Shown here in pieces: positions 29,492-36,133 of a stretch of DNA of 64,000 bases. Position 1 is the first letter of the stretch, and every line of letters starts with the position of its first letter. Below the pieces are notes generated by a model. That model was given only the letters and a program-made list of their open reading frames with translations, was not told the DNA's origin and searched no databases. This stretch comes from Paraburkholderia adhaesiva (GTDB lineage: Bacteria; Pseudomonadota; Gammaproteobacteria; Burkholderiales; Burkholderiaceae): contig NZ_JAJEJQ010000002.1 in assembly GCF_021390575.1 (NCBI RefSeq), positions 1,798,001 through 1,862,000 on the forward strand, in the 5' to 3' direction. The position numbers were made by a program, and so were the translations under genes.

Positions 29492-30481
29492 ATGCTACAC
29501 GATCTCATCCAGCAGTACGGACCGGCTATTGTGTTTGCGAACGTGCTCGCTTCGGCGCTAGGCTTACCTGTGCCCGCGATGCCAGCGCTCGTTCTCTTCG
29601 GCGCGATGGCCGCCATGCATCCGGGAACCATCGGCCAGCAAGTCGCACCTGTGCTCGTGCTCGCCGTCTTCGCCACGCTGATCGGCGACAGCGTCTGGTT
29701 CCTCGCTGGGCGGCTCTATGGCGGCAACACGCTCAAGACGCTCTGCAAGCTCTCGCTTTCGCGCGACACCTGCGTGAAGAAGACCGAACGCTTCTTCGGA
29801 CGCTGGGGCGTGCGCGTGCTCGCGGTCGCGAAGTTCATCCCCGGTCTGTCGATCGTCTCCGTGCCGATGGCCGGCGCCATGGGCACGCCGTACCGCCAGT
29901 TCCTCAGCTTCGACGGAATTGGAGCGGCGCTGTGGACCGGCACGGGCCTCCTGATTGGCGTGATGTTCGCGCCACAAATCGACATGCTGTTCGCGAGTGC
30001 AAGCCGCTTCGGGCGGCTTACTGCGGTCGTGATTGCGGCGTTGCTCGTGCTCTACGCGCTCTATCGCTGGCAACGCCGCCGCCAGCTGATCAAAAAGCTC
30101 GCTCACGCGCGCATCACCGTGGACGACCTGTATCGCGCGATGGGCGGGACACCCCCGCCCGTCGTCTTCGATATCCGCTCACATGAAAAGCGCAAGCTCG
30201 ATCCGTACATCATTCCGGGCGCGCAGTTCGCTGATGAACGGCAACTCGGCGAAATTCTCGCGAAGTATCCGCACGACCAGAAGCTCGTGATCTACTGCTC
30301 GTGCCCCAATGAAATTTCCGCGGCCTGGATGGCAAAGCAACTCGCCGAGGCCGGCTACACCGACGTGCTGCCGCTGCTCGGTGGCCTCGACGCGTGGCGT
30401 GACTCAGGCCGCACGCTCGAACCGCTGCAGCACGCACCGGCCGACGAGGTCCCACCTCACATCACGCCGAAAGCCGTCTGA
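29492..30481 (+). CDS. DedA-family membrane protein fused to rhodanese domain
   Basis: 329 residues. Residues 1-205 form a DedA/SNARE-associated membrane domain with GLPVPAMPALVLFGA, FLAGRLYGG and the conserved FIPGLSIVSVPMAGAMG motif. Residues 215-325 form a rhodanese-like domain: VVFDIRSHEKR, then IYCSCPNEISAAWMAKQL with the expected catalytic Cys (269 or 271), and LLGGLDAWRDSG. DedA proteins support lipid-carrier or phospholipid recycling and proton-motive-force homeostasis; rhodaneses handle persulfide sulfur. The fusion suggests a membrane-tethered sulfurtransferase or thiol sensor, which is inference. Confidence 0.88.
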   Translation: MLHDLIQQYGPAIVFANVLASALGLPVPAMPALVLFGAMAAMHPGTIGQQVAPVLVLAVFATLIGDSVWFLAGRLYGGNTLKTLCKLSLSRDTCVKKTERFFGRWGVRVLAVAKFIPGLSIVSVPMAGAMGTPYRQFLSFDGIGAALWTGTGLLIGVMFAPQIDMLFASASRFGRLTAVVIAALLVLYALYRWQRRRQLIKKLAHARITVDDLYRAMGGTPPPVVFDIRSHEKRKLDPYIIPGAQFADERQLGEILAKYPHDQKLVIYCSCPNEISAAWMAKQLAEAGYTDVLPLLGGLDAWRDSGRTLEPLQHAPADEVPPHITPKAV

Positions 30482-30639
30482 TTCCTGCACCACGCGCGAT
30501 CGGCCCGCGGCGACGAGCGGACTATCGGCCCCGGGACCGGTTCCGGTCGCGCCGTCACGCCAGTCCCGCGTCGCCTGCAGGATGTCCGCATCCGTTGGCC
30601 CGGCTGCTGCCGGGCACACTGCTCGAGGAGAACTGCCAG

Positions 30640-32352
30640 ATGGGCACCGTCACCGAAGCCGAAGCTCGACACGCCGACACTCAACCGCAGCCGGCCGACG
30701 CGCCGTTTTCGACGCTCGCCACGCGGCACCACCAGATGTTTCCCATCCTGACCGACGAGGAAATCGATCGGCTGCGGCGCTTCGGCGTCGTGCGTAGCTG
30801 GACTCCGGGCGAGCTGCTGTTCCGCACGGGCGAGACCGGCCCTGGCATGTTCGTGATGCTGTCTGGCGCCGTGAAGGTGCGCCAGCGCGACGGGCTCGGG
30901 CAGGAGAGAGTGATCAACGAACATCATCGGGGCTCGTTCCTGGCCGAAGTCGGTCAGCTCTCGGGCGGGCCGGCGCTTGTCGACGGAGTCGCACTCGAAC
31001 CCGTGGAGGCATTGCTGATCCCGCCGGAGCATCTGCGCGCGGCCATCGTCGCCGAAGCCGAGCTCGGCGAGCGCATCGTGCGCGCGCTGATATTGCGCCG
31101 CGTCGCGCTCATCGAAAAGGGCGCGGGCGGCCCGATCCTCGTCGGCAAGCACGACGACCCGACCCTGCTCGCCCTGCAGGGCTTCCTTTCGCGCAACGCG
31201 CATCCGTACAAGGTGCTCGACGAACGTGACGGGAGCATGCTCTGCGTCGTCGAGCGCTACGCGGCGTCCAGCGAAGACCTCCCGCTCGTGATCTGCCCCG
31301 ATGGCTCCGTGCTGCGCCATCCCAGCCCACCTGAGCTTGCGACGTGTCTCGGCCTGTTGCCCGAACTCGATGGCAACCGCGTGTATGACGTGGCCGTCGT
31401 CGGCGCGGGTCCCGCCGGGCTCGCGACGGCGGTCTATGCGGCATCCGAGGGGCTCTCGGTGATCGTGCTCGACGCGCGTGCGCCCGGCGGCCAGGCCGGT
31501 GCAAGTTCCCGCATCGAGAACTATCTCGGCTTTCCCACCGGTATCTCCGGCCAGGCGCTCGCGGGCCGTGCTTTCGTGCAGGCGCAGAAGTTCGGCGCAC
31601 ACATTGCGATTCCCGTGAAGGTCAAAACGCTGCACTGCGACGAGCAGCCGAGGCGGCTCGAAACATGCAGCGGCGACGTGCGCGCGCATACCGTGGTGAT
31701 CGCCAGTGGCGCGGTGTACCGGCGTCCGCACATCGATGGACTCGACCGCTTCGAAGGGCACGGCGTCTATTACTGGGCGTCACCGGTCGAAGCGAAGCTC
31801 TGCAAGCACGAGAACGTCGTGCTGGTGGGCGGCGGAAATTCGGCAGGTCAGGCGATCGTCTATCTCTCCACACACGTGCGCCACATCGACGTGCTGATCC
31901 GCAAGCCGGGATTCGAATCGACGATGTCGCGCTACCTGATTGACCGCATCGCGTCGCTGTCGAATGTGGCCGTGCATCCGGCGAGCGAGATCGGCACGCT
32001 CGGCGAAGACGACAGCGGGCTCACGTCGATCCGCCTGAAAGCGCCTTGCGCAGACGGCATCGATCATTTCGACGCGCGCCATCTGTTCCTGTTCACCGGC
32101 GCGGACCCCAACACCGAATGGCTGCGCACGTGTGGCGTGACGCTCGACCCGCACGGCTTCGTCGTCACCGGAGACAACGATTCGTCGTGCAGTCTGGCGA
32201 CTTCCGTTGAAGGCGTGTACGCGATCGGAGACGCACGTGCGGGATCGACCAAGCGTGTTGCGGCAGCGGTGGGTGAAGGCGCCGCCGTCGTCGCGCAGAT
32301 TCATCAGTTGCTCGCCGACATGCCTGCGCAGGTGGCGGCTGTTCATGCGTGA
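30640..32352 (+). CDS. cNMP-binding domain fused to thioredoxin-reductase-like flavoprotein
   Basis: 570 residues; start at 30640 with GAGGAG nine bases upstream. Residues about 33-155 are a Crp-type cyclic-nucleotide-binding fold (GELLFRTGETGPGMFVMLSG and GSFLAEVGQLSGGPAL). A thioredoxin-like linker (about 160-245) precedes an FAD/NAD(P)H pyridine nucleotide-disulfide oxidoreductase domain: GAGPAGLATAVYAASEG at about 255, GGGNSAGQAIVYLS at about 397, and AIGDARAGSTKRVAAAVGEG near the end. The redox CxxC of TrxB is missing: its place reads YWASPVEAKLC. It is thus probably a ferredoxin/flavodoxin-type or non-disulfide oxidoreductase with a ligand-sensing N-terminus. Confidence 0.88.
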   Translation: MGTVTEAEARHADTQPQPADAPFSTLATRHHQMFPILTDEEIDRLRRFGVVRSWTPGELLFRTGETGPGMFVMLSGAVKVRQRDGLGQERVINEHHRGSFLAEVGQLSGGPALVDGVALEPVEALLIPPEHLRAAIVAEAELGERIVRALILRRVALIEKGAGGPILVGKHDDPTLLALQGFLSRNAHPYKVLDERDGSMLCVVERYAASSEDLPLVICPDGSVLRHPSPPELATCLGLLPELDGNRVYDVAVVGAGPAGLATAVYAASEGLSVIVLDARAPGGQAGASSRIENYLGFPTGISGQALAGRAFVQAQKFGAHIAIPVKVKTLHCDEQPRRLETCSGDVRAHTVVIASGAVYRRPHIDGLDRFEGHGVYYWASPVEAKLCKHENVVLVGGGNSAGQAIVYLSTHVRHIDVLIRKPGFESTMSRYLIDRIASLSNVAVHPASEIGTLGEDDSGLTSIRLKAPCADGIDHFDARHLFLFTGADPNTEWLRTCGVTLDPHGFVVTGDNDSSCSLATSVEGVYAIGDARAGSTKRVAAAVGEGAAVVAQIHQLLADMPAQVAAVHA

Positions 32353-32408
32353 TGAAATGAGGCAGACGCTTTCATTCAGGATGCCTGTTCAATCTGTGTT
32401 CAGACTAT

Positions 32409-32640
32409 CTAAACCCATCTACGAACGAACACGAAATTGATGAAAGCGAGGAATATCACGTCCAGTTTTTCAAACCGGAAAGATGTGGCGGAGGGCTTTG
32501 AGGCAGCGAAACAGGCGCTCAATTTTGTTTCTGCGCTTGTACATTTTCCGAGCCTATTCCCACGGTTCAAGGCGATTGCTTTTGGGCGAAACGACGGGAC
32601 GCAAGCCGAAGAATGGGATCAATCAACAATGGTGGAACAC
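32409..32640 (-). pseudogene. Decayed C-terminal end of an IS5-family transposase
   Basis: Read on the minus strand, fragments match the well-known end of IS5/IS427-type transposases: PFFGLRPVVSPKSNRLEPWE, a stop, MYKRRNKIERLFRCLKALR, then after a frameshift RFEKLDVIFLAFINFV and a TAG at 32409-32411. The catalytic Glu context (YKRRNKIERLF) is recognisable. A stop codon and at least one frameshift break the frame, and nothing of the N-terminal half is visible. I do not see clear terminal inverted repeats. Confidence 0.75.
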
Positions 32641-32728
32641 GTCCTGGCCAACGCGCCACTGTCCACATAAGCAATAACGACGCGCAACGCGAGCGGCCCG
32701 CGAACACCGCGCGCCGCTCACGAGTCGC

Positions 32729-33004
32729 TTAGCGCTCCAGCTTCGCGCGCAGTTCTCGCGCCGCTTCCAGCAAACCCTGGTAGCCCGAGCGAGCGTGCTC
32801 CGGCAGGTCAGGATCGCCCACCAGTGCGCCGAGCGTTTCGACCAGGCTATACACGAGGCCTTTCGCAGCACCCGCTGCAATCCGGCCGGACTTCACGCCT
32901 TCGTCGACGTGGGCAAATGCTGCGTTCAGATGTTCCAGATCGGGTTGCGCCGGCTCGCCACCCGGTGTTTGATCGTCCCGTTTGTGCATATCGTCACTCG
33001 TCAT
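32729..33004 (-). CDS. Small conserved-looking acidic/helical protein
   Basis: 91 residues from the ATG at 33004 with AGGAGAGA about 10 bases upstream. Mostly alpha-helical by composition (LEHLNAAFAHVDEGVKSGRI, then SLVETLGALVGD, then YQGLLEAARELRAKLER). No signal peptide, membrane helix, Cys or known motif. It reads from near the first copy of the 18-bp repeat, which lies 97 bases upstream of its start. Function unknown. Confidence 0.65.
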   Translation of the reverse strand: MTSDDMHKRDDQTPGGEPAQPDLEHLNAAFAHVDEGVKSGRIAAGAAKGLVYSLVETLGALVGDPDLPEHARSGYQGLLEAARELRAKLER

Positions 33005-33100
33005 GGTGATGGGTCTCTCCTGGATATCAACGAATCGAGAAAACTCGTGATTCTGTTATATACCCATTCCCATGTGCCCGTCCATGGGCCCGGCATGCGG

Positions 33101-33481
33101 CTCCCGAATCCTCTCACCTTTGCGACTTCCGCTTGACTACGCCGCGCGCAGCCACTCGTCGCGCAATCGATTGCGCGGCAAAAATGCCTTGAAAACAAGG
33201 CTAAAATTCGGTTCCCGAATTCCGAAGTGCTATGCCGCGAGCCGATTCGGGTGCGTCGGCGGCATCCGTCTGCAACTCCCGCAAATGCTCACCTTTTGCT
33301 GCGTGACGCCGTTTCAACCGACGCGCCGACGCCACGGCGCACGTCACTGAAAACTCGGCTCACTCACTTTACCCCTTGTTTCAAGGCACTTTCTCTCCAA
33401 TCGCCCAAACGTCCGCTCCCCGCCGCGCCCGCGACGGTGCGACTTGAGACCGCGGCCCGCTCACTCCCGAAAAAGCTCACC
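33101..33481 (+). repeat. Three copies of the CTCCCGAA-N4-CTCACC motif
   Basis: Copies at 33101-33118 (N4 TCCT), 33276-33293 (CTCCCGCA, AATG) and 33464-33481 (AAAG), all in plus orientation and 175 and 188 bp apart. They fill the gap between the divergent small gene at 32729 and the methyltransferase at 33577. Between them are small hairpins: the palindrome CGCGCAATCGATTGCGCG near 33160, CCTTGAAAACAAGG near 33190 and a stem AATTCG/CGAATT near 33210. No gene is apparent. Confidence 0.8.
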
Positions 33482-33576
33482 TATAGCGGCGCACGGCACC
33501 TTGACGCAGCCACGCAGCGTCTCCAGACTGTCGAAGCCCTACTCCCTCGCTGACCCACGCACACGTCCGAGAAGCC

Positions 33577-34377
33577 ATGAGTTCGATCACGCCTTTTGTC
33601 CCCGACCGCTTTCGCAACGCGGCCCAGCACTATCTGACCGGCCGCCCCGCCTACTCGCCCGCCCTGATCCGCCGCGTCGCGCAGCTGACCGGGCTCGACG
33701 GCACGCAGCGCCTGCTCGACCTCGGCTGCGGCCCTGGCCAGATCTCGCTCGCGTTCGCGAGCTGGGTCGCGACGGCCATCGCGATCGATCCCGAACCCGC
33801 AATGCTCGAAGTCGCGTCGCAACTCGGCGCGGGCATCGCACCGAATGTCGAATACCGGCAAGGCAGTTCTTACGACCTCGACGCGAGTCTCGGCCCCATT
33901 CATCTCGCCGTGATCGGTCGCGCATTCCACTGGATGGATCGCGCCGATACGCTCGCCCGCCTCGACACGCTCATCACGGAACGCGGCGCCGTCGCGCTCT
34001 TTAACACCGCGCATCTCGACGACCCGCTGCGCCCGTGGGCCGCGCAATATCGCACGCTGCTCGACCAATACGCGAATCTCGATCCCGCGCGCAAATTGCG
34101 CCAGTCGGCCGACTGGGAAAGCCACACCGACGTGCTGGCACGCTCCGCGTTTGCGGCGATTGAACGCATCTCGGTGATCGAATATCGACGTGTCAGTGCG
34201 GAGCAGTTGAAGGCGCGGCCGCTTTCGATGTCGAGTCTCTCGCGCGAGCGCCTCGGCGACCGACTCGACACGCTGCTCGAAGGCATCGACGCTCTTATCG
34301 CCGAGCACGCCACCGACGACTGGCTGATCGAGCGAATCGAGTCGACTGCAACCATCGCCACGCGAGCACGCGCCTGA
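33577..34377 (+). CDS. Class I SAM-dependent methyltransferase
   Basis: 266 residues with a Rossmann methyltransferase core. Motif I is LLDLGCGPGQISLAF (about residues 45-59), followed by IAIDPEPAMLEVA for adenosine binding and GRAFHWMDRADTLARLD at the motif IV region. The FHWMD signature is typical of the UbiE/Tam-like Methyltransf_11 group. The N-terminus DRFRNAAQHYLTGRPAYSP is shared by many small-molecule methyltransferases. It sits directly after a cluster of the 18-bp repeats and 52 bases before a thioredoxin gene. Substrate unknown. Confidence 0.88.
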   Translation: MSSITPFVPDRFRNAAQHYLTGRPAYSPALIRRVAQLTGLDGTQRLLDLGCGPGQISLAFASWVATAIAIDPEPAMLEVASQLGAGIAPNVEYRQGSSYDLDASLGPIHLAVIGRAFHWMDRADTLARLDTLITERGAVALFNTAHLDDPLRPWAAQYRTLLDQYANLDPARKLRQSADWESHTDVLARSAFAAIERISVIEYRRVSAEQLKARPLSMSSLSRERLGDRLDTLLEGIDALIAEHATDDWLIERIESTATIATRARA

Positions 34378-34429
34378 ACGCCTCGGTACGTTGCGGTATC
34401 GTGTGACTGTCTCGTCAATGGAAAACATC

Positions 34430-34741
34430 ATGAGCTATGCCACGAATGCGCCCGCGCGCAAGGAAATCGACGCGTTGACCGGCTCCGCCGTGCTGGAATT
34501 CGGCACCAACTGGTGCGGCTATTGCCAGGGTGCGCAGCCGTTGATCGGGGCTGCATTCGCGCAGCACGGCCACGTGCGGCATCTAAAAGTGGAAGACGGT
34601 CCCGGCCGTGCGCTCGGCCGCTCGTTTCGCGTGAAGTTGTGGCCCACCCTGATCTTTCTGCGTGACGGCGTGGAAGTCGCGCGTGTGGTGCGCCCGACAA
34701 GCGCGCACGAACTCGACGAAGCCTTCGCCGTGCTCCGCTGA
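34430..34741 (+). CDS. Thioredoxin-family protein
   Basis: 103 residues from the ATG at 34430, chosen for the GGAAA eight bases upstream; an ATG four codons earlier is possible. The active site is WCGYC (Cys 29 and 32) rather than WCGPC, giving a Tyr in the redox loop. The cis-Pro is in VKLWPTLIFLRDG. No signal peptide, so cytoplasmic. It is a compact thioredoxin fold that could act as a disulfide reductase. It may be co-transcribed with the methyltransferase. An 18-bp repeat copy follows 42 bases after the stop. Confidence 0.85.
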   Translation: MSYATNAPARKEIDALTGSAVLEFGTNWCGYCQGAQPLIGAAFAQHGHVRHLKVEDGPGRALGRSFRVKLWPTLIFLRDGVEVARVVRPTSAHELDEAFAVLR

Positions 34742-34783
34742 CCCGCGCTGCTGCCACGTGAAGTGGCCAGGGGCTGCACAATG

Positions 34784-34801
34784 CTCCCGTAAATCCTCAC
34801 C
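34784..34801 (+). repeat. Single copy of the 18-bp motif
   Basis: CTCCCGTAAATCCTCACC, plus orientation, in the gap between the thioredoxin gene and the convergent zinc-ribbon-like gene. A weaker CTCACC at 34852-34857 lacks a good left half. Confidence 0.8.
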
Positions 34802-34888
34802 GTCTCGCGTCGCCGTGCGCCGCGCCGTTAGCGGCTAGATCGCGGACGTTCCTCACCGTCATTCGCGATTCGCCGCATCGTTCGACAA

Positions 34889-35095
34889 TCAGTCTGGACC
34901 GTACGTTACGCCGCGCATCATGTAGACGCCGCATACGACACACTGGAAGTGCGGTTCGCCGTTGCGCCCTCGCCCGTAGCATTTGAATCGACAGACGTGA
35001 TTCCCGCCCTTCGCTTCCGCTTCGCGTAGATCGACGGATTGCGTTTTGCCAACGCACGTATGCTCGTGCAGCGGCGGATCCATCACCTGCGTCAT
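34889..35095 (-). CDS. Small Cys-rich, zinc-ribbon-like protein
   Basis: 68 residues from the ATG at 35095, preceded by AAGGGACGG; a start ten codons upstream has no such site. Cys 14, 35, 39, 52 and 55 and His 33 are visible; the pairs CRFKC and CVVC look like a metal-binding knuckle. A basic stretch (KCYGRGRNG) lies between the pairs. No membrane segment. It could be a small nucleic-acid- or metal-binding protein. I do not recognise the family. Confidence 0.6.
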   Translation of the reverse strand: MTQVMDPPLHEHTCVGKTQSVDLREAEAKGGNHVCRFKCYGRGRNGEPHFQCVVCGVYMMRGVTYGPD

Positions 35096-35486
35096 ATCAC
35101 CGTCCCTTGCAATCGTTACCCGCAACGGTGTCGGACTGACGAGCCCGCGCCAGGGTAACTGACCACTAATGCTAGGGAAGAATTCTTATGGTTTCCTTAT
35201 CCAGGCGTTACGCAAAGCTTGATACATCGTCGCCAGGAACTCGCCCTCGCGACAAAGCCCTCGCGCTTGAGTCGCAGAGTGTCGTCGAATGGCGTAAATG
35301 TGCACTTAACGCGCAGTGGAACGCACTTGCGGCCGCCTTCGCAAGCTCGCACGTGTCCACCCAGGTTCCGCGCAGGGCTTCATTTCGCGATTTTCGTGGC
35401 TCCAATGCGCGTCCATTTCGTAAGCCCGCCGAAATGTACATAACACCTGGCCGTATCAGTGAACACACTGTAAGGATTGGCGCTCA
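35096..35486. other. Intergenic region
   Basis: About 390 bases with AT-richer sequence near 35150-35200, including the palindrome AAGAATTCTT at about 35178-35187. A 147-codon plus-strand frame starts at 35188 behind AGGGAAG, but its product is Arg/Ser-rich and it runs antisense into the next small gene, so I do not call it. Confidence 0.45.
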
Positions 35487-35744
35487 TCAAGCCGCCTCAC
35501 GTCGCACCTTGCGCGCGGCGCGAATCCAACCGGACACGGCGCCAATCAGTGCACCCGGTCCGACGGTGAGCAACGCCATCGAAGGTGTTGTGATCATGCT
35601 GCAGGTGCTGCCGGACGTGGTGCACAGGTGATACATCGCGCACATAAGCGCGGTAAATGTGATTGCCGCAGCAGCAGATGCCGCTGCCACGCATTGAAAT
35701 ACGCGGGCGTTTGTTTCACTTACCTGATGCGTTCTGCGCCGCAT
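35487..35744 (-). CDS. Small two-helix membrane protein
   Basis: 85 residues from the ATG at 35744 with AGGA about eight bases upstream; the frame extends upstream but lacks protein character. One long hydrophobic segment (VFQCVAAASAAAAITFTALM) and a second (ALLTVGPGALIGAVSGWI) are separated by a Cys/Ser/Thr-rich loop with three Cys (LCTTSGSTCS and a Cys before it), and a basic C-terminal tail (RAARKVRREAA) suggests the end is cytoplasmic. No family recognised. Confidence 0.55.
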   Translation of the reverse strand: MRRRTHQVSETNARVFQCVAAASAAAAITFTALMCAMYHLCTTSGSTCSMITTPSMALLTVGPGALIGAVSGWIRAARKVRREAA

Positions 35745-36133
35745 GATCGATCCTGTTCCGGTGATGACCCGTTGGGCGCAACATGGTACAGACCGGTTAC
35801 ATACAGCTATCGCAAAAAAATCCCTTTGCGTCTTTTTTAATCTGCAATCCTTTTTAAATTTCTCGCCGAACCAGCATCGGAGGTAGAACGGCTCGCGCGT
35901 CAAGCCGCGGCAAAGGCAGTATGAAACACGTCAGCACGACGCAGGCCTTCGCCAGGCGGTGCATACTGGCCGTTCACCGTCGCCGTCCGGGCGCCTTTCG
36001 CCTGGCACCCACCAGTCCGCGCGATAGAGGGCACGAATTTTGCGGCGACGTGTCGAATGTCCGTCCGGATCACGTGGCGTCCTTGCCGCCCGATCCCGCC
36101 ACCATTGAAGCCATCGACATCCGACCCGTTCCC
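35745..36133. other. Intergenic region with AT-rich promoter-like patch
   Basis: Bases 35810-35865 (runs such as CAAAAAAATCCCTTTGCGTC and TTTTTTAATC) are far more AT-rich than the surroundings and probably hold promoters for the divergent neighbours. The frame of the MscS gene is open back to an ATG at 35921 with an AAGG site, but the extra 71 residues do not resemble a signal peptide. Confidence 0.45.

Noticed and set aside
33347..33364. Possible further copy of the motif (TGAAAACTCGGCTCAC)
   Set aside because: The left half is too diverged and the spacing differs; not counted.
34840..34857. CTCACC at 34852 as another motif copy
   Set aside because: The preceding 12 bases do not match the left half.
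35188..35631. 147-codon plus-strand frame behind AGGGAAG
   Set aside because: The start site is fair, but the product has no domain character and runs antisense into the small membrane protein gene.
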